Below, one piece after another: positions 29,919-36,419 of a stretch of DNA of 38,310 nt (positions are counted from its first letter, which is position 1; the number at the start of each line of letters is the position of its first letter). A model generated the notes under the pieces. The model was given only the letters and a program-made list of their open reading frames with translations, ran no database searches and was not told the DNA's origin. Position numbers and translations under genes: made by a program. This stretch comes from a virus. The stretch is from positions 1 to 38,310 of the IMG/VR virus record IMGVR_UViG_3300045994_000296; one strand, 5' to 3'.

Positions 29919-30462
29919 TCTTGGTGGCGGCGTAAAAATGGCGCTGCCTACCGAAACTGTCGTACGCAACCTACTCGACAGCCTACGCCAACAACCCAGC
30001 ACTACCAAGTCCAGCAGCCCGAGAATAGGCGAATACCTGACAACGGAGGGCGGCATCTATGCCGGCGACATTCTGGGTGATGACAAGGTTTTGTACGGGC
30101 TAGTCATCAGCGAGGAAATCGAGATCGGCACGGCGATCTTTGGCCATGAGCATAACGGCGATCTGTCGCAATGGAATGGCCTGTCTAACACCAATACGCT
30201 GCTCGGAAAATCACCAGCTGCCGACTTAGCTGCGAATTATGAGCGCAACGGGCATTGTGACTTTTATCTGCCTGCGCGCCGTGAGCTGATGATTGCGCTG
30301 GCGAATGTTCCGCAGCTGTTCAACCCGAAAGACTATTACTGGTCAAGCACCCCGCGCGGCAATGATTGTGCGTGGGCAGTGTACTTCGAGGGCGGCATCG
30401 TCCGCAACAACACTCGGGGCAACGAGTTCCGTGTTCGCCCCTTCCGCAGATTTACCCATTAA
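29899..30462 (+). CDS. DGR target protein 1 with C-type-lectin/DUF1566-like fold, 187 aa
   Basis: The GTG at 29899 follows AAGGAG. Residues ~1-40 are a helical head (FDLGGGVKMALPTETVVRNL). From ~43 a DUF1566/CLec-like domain begins (RIGEYLTTEGGIYAGDI, FYLPARRELMIALANV, DYYWSSTPRGNDCAWAVYF). VR1 covers residues 158-183. Codons 165, 167, 169-172, 174 and 175 correspond to Asn codons of the template and now read G, I, R, N, N, T, G, N. The scaffold ends NEFRVRPFRRF. No signal peptide or membrane segment is visible, so the variable surface is presented in the cytosol or on the virion. Confidence 0.88.
   Translation: MKPIEFDLGGGVKMALPTETVVRNLLDSLRQQPSTTKSSSPRIGEYLTTEGGIYAGDILGDDKVLYGLVISEEIEIGTAIFGHEHNGDLSQWNGLSNTNTLLGKSPAADLAANYERNGHCDFYLPARRELMIALANVPQLFNPKDYYWSSTPRGNDCAWAVYFEGGIVRNNTRGNEFRVRPFRRFTH
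30371..30448 (+). repeat. DGR variable repeat 1 (VR1)
   Basis: This 78-bp repeat aligns without gaps to TR 31461-31538. Eight template adenines are replaced (A to G five times, A to C twice, A to T once). There is a single non-adenine change, G to T at 30382, near the 5' end. The 28 bases at the 3' side are identical. Both VRs have G after the terminal CGCA where TR has A, the usual IMH versus IMH* contrast. Confidence 0.93.
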
Positions 30463-30494
30463 CCCATTTATCAATTTTTAACAGGAGAATCACC

Positions 30495-30911
30495 ATGAAC
30501 GAAAAGAAAATCACGGTACCCAAAATAGGCGAACTTTGGGCAGAGCAAGGCGGTATTTATTGTGGTATGCGCCTCATAGGCGGCGAGGAACATCACGTTG
30601 TCACGCCTGCCGGTATTGATCACGACCTCACTGAAAAAAATTTTGCCGCAGCGGAATCTGCACAGTTCGGCGAAATCAACGGCCATAGCGATTGGCAGAC
30701 TGGTGAGCAGGAAGATTACATGCTGGCATATGTCAACGCGCGCGCGCAATTCAAGTGCGACGGCGGCATGGATAGCGTTTACTGGACACGCTCTGTTCAT
30801 CACGGCTGGGCGTGGGCAGTGGACTTCGAGGACGGCACCGTCTACTACGACGGTCGGTACAACGAGTTCCGTGTTCGCCCCTTCCGCAGCTTCATCGCTT
30901 CATCAATTTAA
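30495..30911 (+). CDS. DGR target protein 2 with C-type-lectin/DUF1566-like fold, 138 aa
   Basis: The ATG at 30495 follows AGGAG. The N-terminal body (KIGELWAEQGGIYCGMRLIG, GHSDWQTGEQEDYMLAYVNA) is a shorter relative of target 1. DSVYWTRSVHHGWAWAVDF then leads into the variable end. VR2 covers residues 106-131; the eight template Asn codons read D, T, Y, Y, D, G, Y, N. Tyr, Asp and Gly dominate, as in binding surfaces. The protein ends FRVRPFRSFIASSI. It lies 32 bases after target 1, so both are cotranscribed. Confidence 0.88.
   Translation: MNEKKITVPKIGELWAEQGGIYCGMRLIGGEEHHVVTPAGIDHDLTEKNFAAAESAQFGEINGHSDWQTGEQEDYMLAYVNARAQFKCDGGMDSVYWTRSVHHGWAWAVDFEDGTVYYDGRYNEFRVRPFRSFIASSI
30811..30888 (+). 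repeat. DGR variable repeat 2 (VR2)
   Basis: This 78-bp repeat aligns without gaps to TR 31461-31538. Eight positions differ inside the shared block and all eight are adenines in TR (A to G four times, A to T three times, A to C once). There are no changes at C, G or T. The identical 3' segment runs from AACGAG to CCGCA. Confidence 0.95.
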
Positions 30912-30918
30912 CAATTTC

Positions 30919-30933
30919 GCGGGCGTAGCCCGC
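30919..30933 (+). other. Hairpin 30 bases after VR2, just before avd
   Basis: GCGGGC and GCCCGC flank a GTA loop. DGRs often carry a hairpin or cruciform shortly after the variable repeat that assists target recognition. The position fits this for VR2. It also stands seven bases before the avd ATG, where a ribosome site would be expected but is absent. VR1 has no equivalent hairpin. Confidence 0.6.
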
Positions 30934-30940
30934 TAAAACT

Positions 30941-31288
30941 ATGGCACTCCATACTGACACAGCAATTTACAAGGCGACTTACCAACTGGCACAGTTGGTG
31001 ATGCAACTCGTAGCAAACATGCCCAGAAACTATAAGGCAGATTTCGGCGCTGAATTGAGAAGACGTTGCATGGGGCTGGTGATGCGTACCTACGAGGCGA
31101 ATACGTCGCAGGAAAAGGCACCAATCCTAAGCAAAATGCGGCAGGAAGTTGAGGCGGTTAATCTGTCTCTTCGCCTTGCTGTTGACTTGCGTCTTATATC
31201 TCATAGTCAGTATGGGAAAGCTATAGCCATCACGGCAAGCATTGGGAAGCAAGCTACCGGATGGCAGAGGAAATCGGAATGCGCTTGA
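30941..31288 (+). CDS. avd: DGR accessory variability determinant (Avd-like), 115 aa
   Basis: The size and helical build fit the Avd four-helix bundle. Pieces are MALHTDTAIYKATYQLAQLV, MQLVANMPRNYKADFGAELR, LSKMRQEVEAVNLSLRLAVD and YGKAIAITASIGKQATGWQR, the last resembling the basic Avd tail. Avd pentamers bind the DGR reverse transcriptase and template RNA. Lys and Arg are frequent, as needed for RNA contact. It lies between the targets and TR, the common order. No ribosome site is visible; a hairpin precedes the ATG. Confidence 0.85.
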   Translation: MALHTDTAIYKATYQLAQLVMQLVANMPRNYKADFGAELRRRCMGLVMRTYEANTSQEKAPILSKMRQEVEAVNLSLRLAVDLRLISHSQYGKAIAITASIGKQATGWQRKSECA

Positions 31289-31460
31289 CGCCGACTTTGC
31301 CAAGGCAATTTGGACAACGCGCTATGAATCTGGTCGAGCCGCTAGGGTACGCCCTACCGCCATGCGCATCAGAAATATCGTCGGCGAATGCCGAAATGAT
31401 TTCGCGCAGTTTTCTAATTGAAGCAATGCCTCGATTTGAAAACGTGAATAGCTTGAATAT
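31289..31460 (+). other. Gene-free spacer between avd and TR (probable upstream part of the DGR template RNA)
   Basis: No convincing gene is seen. Two other frames stay open here, one continuing into the reverse transcriptase frame and one reading IWTTRYESGRAARVRPTAMR, but neither has a start with a ribosome site. In studied DGRs, sequence flanking TR is transcribed with it and folds for cDNA priming, which would explain conservation without coding. Confidence 0.5.
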
Positions 31461-31538
31461 CGTGGGCAGTGGACTTCGAGAACGGCAACGTCAACAACAA
31501 CAATCGGAACAACGAGTTCCGTGTTCGCCCCTTCCGCA
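31461..31538 (+). repeat. DGR template repeat (TR)
   Basis: This is an adenine-rich 78-bp block directly before the reverse transcriptase. In the VR frame it encodes WAVDFENGNVNNNNRNNEF and then RVRPFR. Eight asparagine codons (AAC or AAT, 16 adenines) mark the mutable positions, and 11 of these adenines differ in at least one VR. In its own setting this frame has a stop just upstream, so TR is not translated as a variable protein. The base after CGCA is A (31539), unlike both VRs. Confidence 0.95.
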
Positions 31539-31557
31539 AATTCAACCGAGATTTTCT

Positions 31558-32658
31558 ATGGATACTGAATATTCAATCGAATTACTGGCCGAGGCATATA
31601 AAGACTGCCGCCGCCATAAACGCAACACAGACAGCGCACTCCGCTTTGAGCAGAATCTTGAGCACAACCTGATTGCTTTGCACGATGAACTGTCAGACGG
31701 CTCATATAAGCCAGGGAAAAGCATCTGCTTTGTCATCACCAAACCAAAGCCGCGCGAAGTATGGGCAGCGGACTTTCGCGACCGCATCGTGCATCACCTT
31801 CTCTACAACCGCCTTGCGCCGATATTCCACGCCAGATTTATTGTTGATAGCTGCGCCTGCATACCGGGTCGAGGCACGCTATACGGCGCAAAACGGCTTG
31901 AATCGAAGGTGCGCAGCATCACTCAGAACTGGAGCAAACATGCGTATTACCTGAAACTGGATCTGGCCAACTTCTTTGTCAGCATCGACAAGAATATCTT
32001 GCGCAAACTGATCGCAAAGCGTGTCACCGAACCGTGGTGGATGCAGCTAGCCGACACGATCCTGTTTCACGATCCGCGCCAAAACTATGAGCTGCGCGGT
32101 GAGCCTCGCATGCTCGACTTGGTGCCGTCACACAAACGTTTAACCAACCACCCAGCACACCTCGGCTTGCCGATTGGTAATCTCAGCAGCCAGTTCTTCG
32201 CCAATATCTACCTGGACGAGTTAGACCAGTTCTGCAAACACAAGCTACAGGCGCGCCACTATATCCGCTATGTGGACGACTTCCTGATTCTGCATGAATC
32301 ACCGCAATGGCTCAACGCGGCCAAAGCCGAGATTGAAGAGTTTCTGTTCGACGAATTGCGTGCCAAGATTAACCCATCAAAAACCATCCTGCAGCCGGTG
32401 TCGCGCGGCGTCGACTTTGTTGGACAAGTAATTCGGCCTTGGCATAGAACGACGCGCAAACGCACCATCAATGAGGCGATGCGCCGCGTCAGCACTGTCG
32501 ATAGCGCAGAACTCTACGAAACAGCGAATAGCTACTTTGGGCTTATGCGTCAGGCTACTCACAGCTATCACCAAAGAGTATTGCTATCGAATGTCCTGCG
32601 TAAACGCGGCCATACGATCAGTGCCAATTTAACCAAGACTTATAGGAAAACAGCATGA
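31558..32658 (+). CDS. DGR-type reverse transcriptase, 366 aa
   Basis: The ATG at 31558 (MDTEYSIELLAEAYKDCRRH) is chosen because it lies just past TR; the upstream open frame would translate TR itself. Catalytic pieces are first Asp 135 in KLDLANFF and the YVDD box at 238-241. The DGR-specific IGNLSSQ is at 206-212, where other reverse transcriptases usually have QG...SP. The fingers region has KPREVWAADFRDRIVHHLL. It copies TR RNA into cDNA with errors at adenines. The stop overlaps the next gene (ATGA). Confidence 0.95.
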   Translation: MDTEYSIELLAEAYKDCRRHKRNTDSALRFEQNLEHNLIALHDELSDGSYKPGKSICFVITKPKPREVWAADFRDRIVHHLLYNRLAPIFHARFIVDSCACIPGRGTLYGAKRLESKVRSITQNWSKHAYYLKLDLANFFVSIDKNILRKLIAKRVTEPWWMQLADTILFHDPRQNYELRGEPRMLDLVPSHKRLTNHPAHLGLPIGNLSSQFFANIYLDELDQFCKHKLQARHYIRYVDDFLILHESPQWLNAAKAEIEEFLFDELRAKINPSKTILQPVSRGVDFVGQVIRPWHRTTRKRTINEAMRRVSTVDSAELYETANSYFGLMRQATHSYHQRVLLSNVLRKRGHTISANLTKTYRKTA

Positions 32659-32921
32659 CTGAACTAACCCTATTTTTATCTACCGCCTCGCTAGTCTTTG
32701 CGCTGGGGCTGCAACAGCTCAACGTACAGGGTCATCATTACATGCTGGCAGCGCTAACTAGTTTCCTAATCGGCGGCGCACAGATCTACCTGTGGCGCAC
32801 TATGCCAGGCGCATCCGGAAGCGAGATCATTGCCACCCTATGCGGCGGCCCGGTCGGGATTCTGGCAGCAATGTACTCACACCCTAGGTTAGTTCGGTTT
32901 TTATTGCGGAGAAAATCATGA
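32655..32921 (+). CDS. Small membrane protein after the DGR reverse transcriptase, 88 aa
   Basis: Three hydrophobic segments are visible: LTLFLSTASLVFALGLQQL, YMLAALTSFLIGGAQIYLW and IIATLCGGPVGILAAMY. A basic end follows (RLVRFLLRRKS). The ATG overlaps the reverse transcriptase stop. Similar small proteins of phages are called putative holins or membrane proteins, but the lysis cassette is elsewhere, so this one may act at entry, in exclusion or at the membrane with DGR products. Confidence 0.7.
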   Translation: MTELTLFLSTASLVFALGLQQLNVQGHHYMLAALTSFLIGGAQIYLWRTMPGASGSEIIATLCGGPVGILAAMYSHPRLVRFLLRRKS

Positions 32922-33361
32922 TCACTCCTCAATATATTCTCGACATTAATGAAGAAATCATCGTCGATAATTTCGCTGGCGGAGGTGGTGCATCTACGGG
33001 TATTGAACTAGCGCTGGGGCGCCATGTAGATGTGGCTATCAATCACGATCCAGAAGCCGTATCTATGCATCAAGCAAATCACCCGCAGACGGTACACCAC
33101 TGCGAATCGGTATGGGAAGTTAACCCGCGCGAAGTCATGCCAGGACGCTCAATCGGTCTGCTCTGGCTGTCACCGGACTGCAAGCACCACAGTAAGGCTA
33201 AGGGCGGAAAGCCAGTAGAGAAGAACATTCGCGGCCTCGCTTGGGTGGCACTGCGCTGGATAGCGGTACGCAAACCACGCGTCATCATGCTTGAAAACGT
33301 CGAAGAATTTCAAAAGTGGGGCCCGCTACCAAAATATCAATCGCAGGGAGCATCGGCATGA
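32918..33361 (+). CDS. Truncated DNA cytosine-5 methyltransferase, 147 aa
   Basis: Methyltransferase motif I is FAGGGGASTGIELALG. Motif IV is LLWLSPDCKHHSKAKGG, with the catalytic Cys in the PDC form used by many phage enzymes. Motif VI is MLENVEEF. The protein then stops after KWGPL, whereas family members continue for 200 or more residues with the target-recognition domain and motifs IX and X. The stop is coupled to the next gene by ATGA, so the short form looks fixed. Alone it is probably inactive; a partner subunit or a cofactor-binding role is possible. Confidence 0.85.
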   Translation: MITPQYILDINEEIIVDNFAGGGGASTGIELALGRHVDVAINHDPEAVSMHQANHPQTVHHCESVWEVNPREVMPGRSIGLLWLSPDCKHHSKAKGGKPVEKNIRGLAWVALRWIAVRKPRVIMLENVEEFQKWGPLPKYQSQGASA

Positions 33362-33591
33362 ATGACATTGAAAATCAGGTAATCAATTGCATCGCAGATC
33401 AGACCGGCCACGATCCGGAACATATTAATCCATCTGACACGCTCCATTCTCTAGAAATGGATGAGATTGATCGGTGCGAACTGGCGATGATGATTGAGGA
33501 TCATTTCGATATCGTAATCAAGGATGCAGACGCTGAAAAATGGAGATCCGTACAGGACGTAATCAATCACATGATAAGGGCAAAACCATGA
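33358..33591 (+). CDS. Acyl-carrier-protein-like phage protein lacking the phosphopantetheine serine, 77 aa
   Basis: The ATG at 33358 has GGGAG eight bases upstream and overlaps the methyltransferase stop. The fold pattern is that of acyl carrier proteins: I...VI..IADQTG, HINPSDTLHSLEMDEIDRCE, then LAMMIEDHFDIVIKDADAEK and SVQDVINHMI. The normal DSL serine is replaced by Glu 36 (MDEID), so the prosthetic group cannot be attached there. It may mimic modified carrier protein or bind host partners. The gene is coupled to the next one. Confidence 0.85.
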   Translation: MNDIENQVINCIADQTGHDPEHINPSDTLHSLEMDEIDRCELAMMIEDHFDIVIKDADAEKWRSVQDVINHMIRAKP

Positions 33592-34298
33592 GCGACGTAT
33601 GCACAGAGCAGCGCTTCCTTACAGATGCCGCGCAGCATGAAATGACGATCATCCGCGATGATGGTGTGCACCGGCACATTCAATTCAAGCGGCCCGGTAC
33701 CAGATGCTACCAGTTCGACCTGATCACATGGCCGGGATACCTATGCTACACGGGCGATATGGGAACCTATGTATTCACTCGGCTGCGCGATATGTTTGAG
33801 TTCTTTCGCACCGACCGCGCCCACCTGCGACTTAAAGACGGGCAGACGCTGGCAATCAATCCGGGCTATTGGGGTGAAAAGCTTGAGGCGGTTGATAAGT
33901 GTGACGGCTTCAAAGAGTTCAGCGAAGAAAAGTTTAAGCGCTCTGTGATGGAGTATCTAGTTCGATGGATTCGTGAAAACTACAGTGATACCGACAAGGA
34001 CGAGCGGCGCGAACTATGGGATGAGGTAATGAGTCAGGTTATCGATGTTGATGATGACAATAGCGGGAGCCGTAAGCAGGCCGCAGTGCACGACTTTACA
34101 CGCCATGTAAATCAGGCCCTTGACTTTGAATTCGTGGACTTCTGGGAGCACGACCTTACCGACTATTCATTCCGATTTATGTGGTGCTGCTATGCGGTGG
34201 CATGGGGCGTGCAGAAATACGACGAAAAGAAGGCAGAGCCATGCGCTCATGTTGTTTGCGAGGCCGATGTATGTGCAAAGTGTGGGGATGCAGCATGA
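33588..34298 (+). CDS. Conserved phage protein of unknown function, 236 aa
   Basis: The start at 33588 (MSDVCTEQRFLTDAAQHEMT) is coupled to the carrier-like gene. The N-terminal ~80 residues (IRDDGVHRHIQFKRPGTRCYQFDLITWPG, in parts; then YTGDMGTYVFTRL) match a very common unnamed family of proteobacterial phages. The middle is helical and acidic (FKEFSEEKFKRSVMEYLVRW). The end has two paired Cys (CEADVCAKCGD). Function unknown; the family occurs in early operons before excisionase and integrase. Confidence 0.8.
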   Translation: MSDVCTEQRFLTDAAQHEMTIIRDDGVHRHIQFKRPGTRCYQFDLITWPGYLCYTGDMGTYVFTRLRDMFEFFRTDRAHLRLKDGQTLAINPGYWGEKLEAVDKCDGFKEFSEEKFKRSVMEYLVRWIRENYSDTDKDERRELWDEVMSQVIDVDDDNSGSRKQAAVHDFTRHVNQALDFEFVDFWEHDLTDYSFRFMWCCYAVAWGVQKYDEKKAEPCAHVVCEADVCAKCGDAA

Positions 34299-34323
34299 AG
34301 GAATTTATAAAGGATGGTGTGTG

Positions 34324-34548
34324 ATGAGCATGTTCATCTCTAGCAATGAACTCGCTGAGCTAACTGGCTACAAGGTTGGGTTCTATCAAGCACAGTGGCT
34401 CAAGGATCACGGCTACCCGTATGAGCTGACAATCAGCGGGAAACCACGTGTCCTGCGCGCATTCGTTGAAAAGCGCCTCGGGCTTGCCAGCGTAATTCCA
34501 AAGTCGCAAACTGAGCCTGACTTTTCATCCTGGAAGAGAGCCGCATAA
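34324..34548 (+). CDS. DUF4224 excisionase-like protein, 74 aa
   Basis: The protein (MSMFISSNELAELTGYKVGF, AQWLKDHGYPYELTISGKPR) fits DUF4224, small helix-turn-helix proteins found next to phage integrases and taken to be excision factors. AAAGGA precedes the ATG at nine bases. The longer frame from 34120 overlaps the previous gene and is rejected. The stop overlaps the integrase start (TAATG), so both are made together. It would steer the integrase towards excision. Confidence 0.88.
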   Translation: MSMFISSNELAELTGYKVGFYQAQWLKDHGYPYELTISGKPRVLRAFVEKRLGLASVIPKSQTEPDFSSWKRAA

Positions 34549-35615
34549 TGGTTGGGAAACGCAAGACCGCATCATCGCTACCTCCGCGCATGTATGTCTA
34601 TAAAGGTAAGCGTAAGGACACTTATTACACCATCACGGCTGACAACAAACGTCTTAATCTCGGACATGAGCTGCTGCTGGCTAAGCGCAAGCTGCTTGAG
34701 CTCGAAGAAGGCCGAAGCATATCCGGAACAATCGGCGAGCTGCTGGATGACTATCTCAAAGAGGTTAAAGCCAAGGTTGAGAATGGCAAACGCTCTGCCC
34801 TGACGCTGCGTGACAATGAAGCGGAGATCACTCAACTCAAAAAAGCATTTGGCGGTATGCAGCCGAAGGATTTACAACCTGCGCACGTATGGGCTTATCT
34901 GCACAAATTCAGGGGAAAAGACGCACCGGTTCGCGCAAATCGCGAGGTTTCTTACCTACAGGCATCATTCAATTGGGCGCGAGGACAAGGAATCGTGCGA
35001 GATAACCCTTGTGTCGGCGTACAGCGCAACGAAGAGGAGTCGCGAACCCGTATGGTCAGCGACAGAGAGCTAGACGCCTTTGTGGCATTCTGCCGCACTA
35101 ATGGCCATCTTGATGATGCCAGCGAGCGCAAAGATAGCAGCGACGCAGGATTGCGCATTGCTCTGTGCGCCCGTATCGCCTATCTGACAGGGAAAGCACA
35201 GGCACAAGTGCTAAGTATTCATAAAAACCAGATAACTGATGAAGGTATTTTATTTGGCCAACGCAAACGCGGCGCTGCAACACTGGTTGAGTGGACGCCG
35301 ACGCTGCGCGCTACGGTAACTGAATGCCAGGCACTCCCCAGCAAGATAATCAGCATGTATCTGATACATAGCCGCAGTGGGCAGCCATACAGCACACAAG
35401 GATTCAAAGCTATGTGGCAGCGTCTAATGAAGGCGTGGCTGGAATCAGATGAGAGTAATGTGAGGTTCACTTTTCATGATCTACGCGCAAAAGCTGTCAC
35501 AGATCTGATTGAAGATGGCCGAAAAGCCAGTGAATTAACCGGGCATAGAACTGAGAGTATTCCGGCTAAAGTATATGACCGCAGAGCTGTTAGAAAATCG
35601 AAGGCGGTGAAATGA
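34548..35615 (+). CDS. int: Tyrosine recombinase integrase, 355 aa
   Basis: The N-terminal arm-binding part carries YKGKRKDTYYTITADNKRLNL. The core-binding domain covers about 50-150 (GELLDDYLKEVKAKV). The catalytic domain shows HDLRAKAVTDL (His, Arg), TGHRTESIPAKVYDR (second His, nucleophile Tyr). Box I reads YLTGKAQAQVLSI, where most relatives have an Arg after TG; the Arg seems to be replaced by Ala. The gene ends 87 bases before the tRNA-His attP core, and its stop lies in the first putative arm site. Confidence 0.92.
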   Translation: MVGKRKTASSLPPRMYVYKGKRKDTYYTITADNKRLNLGHELLLAKRKLLELEEGRSISGTIGELLDDYLKEVKAKVENGKRSALTLRDNEAEITQLKKAFGGMQPKDLQPAHVWAYLHKFRGKDAPVRANREVSYLQASFNWARGQGIVRDNPCVGVQRNEEESRTRMVSDRELDAFVAFCRTNGHLDDASERKDSSDAGLRIALCARIAYLTGKAQAQVLSIHKNQITDEGILFGQRKRGAATLVEWTPTLRATVTECQALPSKIISMYLIHSRSGQPYSTQGFKAMWQRLMKAWLESDESNVRFTFHDLRAKAVTDLIEDGRKASELTGHRTESIPAKVYDRRAVRKSKAVK

Positions 35616-35667
35616 TCTTACAAAATTCGCGTTTTATCTTACAAAAAGCGTAAATGATAGAAATGAA

Positions 35668-35698
35668 AAACCCGCTAACTCATTGAATTAGCGGGTTT
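35668..35698. terminator. Bidirectional terminator between integrase and lysis operon
   Basis: AAACCCGCTAA and TTAGCGGGTTT form an 11-bp stem around a nine-base loop, with T-rich sequence on both sides (TTTATTT on plus, TTTTT on minus). It separates the convergent int and holin transcription units and could work in both directions. Confidence 0.85.
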
Positions 35699-35702
35699 TA
35701 TT

Positions 35703-35749
35703 TGGGGTGGCTGATGGGGCTCGAACCCACGACAACAGGAATCACAATC
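35703..35749 (-). other. attP: attP core: 3' part of tRNA-His(GTG)
   Basis: On the minus strand the 47 bp begin in the anticodon loop (GATTGTGATTCC, anticodon GTG). They continue through the T arm (GTGGGTTCGAGCCCC) to the acceptor end CATCAGCCACCCCA. This matches the known 3' half of bacterial tRNA-His. A partial tRNA right after int means insertion into host tRNA-His, restoring its 3' end. At its left boundary ACAATC-T-GATTGT (35756-35744 on the minus strand) forms the inverted core-type site in the anticodon loop, the likely crossover point. Confidence 0.92.
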
Positions 35750-35866
35750 AGATTGTAAAATTATTGTAATCAATTAGTTATCAATGATAATTTGTAAGAT
35801 ACAGCATCAATAAAGCCAATAAATACAATGGCTGATTTTTGCATCTTACAAATTTTTCAAGTATTT

Positions 35867-36418
35867 TTAACCACGATTTACTGTCGCGATATTCGGATCT
35901 GCCTGCATTTTCCCGCGATACCATGAAGCGACGCCAAGCACTGTTGACATTGCTGCCATTATCGCTGCGATTGACGCAATCATTGCTGGCAAGTAGCTTA
36001 ATACTTCAGGCTTAACATTAAAGAACATCACCCCGAGGTAAGCAACCACTACTGTCATCCCTGTGAGCACTGCGAGCAGCGCATAACTGAACCCAATGGC
36101 AGGCCGCCACGAATATGTCGGCCAGTGTTCAGACGCTGCCTCGGTCTGTATCGATTTATTGATGTCGGATGCGTTCTGCACGGCCAGTTGCTGGAATGAT
36201 ACTTCCTGAGACAGTACGGCCTGCCGGTATTGCAACACCAGCGCAGGGTCAGCCTGAAGAGCAGCAAGGGCTTGATCGCCCGTCGGCTTGCCCGTTACTG
36301 TCTGCGCGATCTCGATCGCCTTCTGCGCTACCTGTTCCGCTTTATCGCTTCCCGTTACCCACTTCGTAATCTGTGGCACGAACTGGGCAAGGGACATTGC
36401 AATCGTAATCGGGTCCAT
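35867..36418 (-). CDS. Three-TM holin (gene-transfer-agent type), 183 aa
   Basis: The N-terminus MDPITIAMSLAQFVPQITKW and the body (EIAQTVTG, ADPALVLQYRQAVLSQEV, ASDINKSIQTEA) match the 3TM holin family. Two or three hydrophobic segments follow (WRPAIGFSYALLAVLTG, VVVAYLGVMFF, LPAMIASIAAIMAAMSTVLG). It opens the inner membrane for the M15 endolysin encoded just upstream. It is the last late gene before attP. Confidence 0.88.
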   Translation of the reverse strand: MDPITIAMSLAQFVPQITKWVTGSDKAEQVAQKAIEIAQTVTGKPTGDQALAALQADPALVLQYRQAVLSQEVSFQQLAVQNASDINKSIQTEAASEHWPTYSWRPAIGFSYALLAVLTGMTVVVAYLGVMFFNVKPEVLSYLPAMIASIAAIMAAMSTVLGVASWYRGKMQADPNIATVNRG

Positions 36419-36419
36419 C

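Larger units (their letters stand above)
35615..35853. promoter_or_regulatory. Integrase arm-type sites around attP
   Basis: ATCTTACAAA occurs at 35615-35624 and 35636-35645 (21 bp apart, two helical turns), inverted at 35791-35800 and again at 35843-35852. Two copies lie on each side of the tRNA-like core, the layout of P and P' arms bound by the integrase N-terminus. The first copy begins in the integrase stop codon. Confidence 0.7.

Noticed and set aside
31261-31557. Extension of the reverse transcriptase frame upstream to 31261
   Set aside because: It would translate TR out of the VR frame and overlap avd; the ATG at 31558 after TR is the normal DGR arrangement.
31469-31672. Open frame starting in TR in the VR frame
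   Set aside because: It is the template read as protein, followed by the RT gene in the wrong phase; it has no start signal and is preceded by a stop.
35703-35749. A tRNA gene
   Set aside because: Only the 3' part from the anticodon loop is present; the acceptor 5' strand and D arm are missing, so it is an attachment site.
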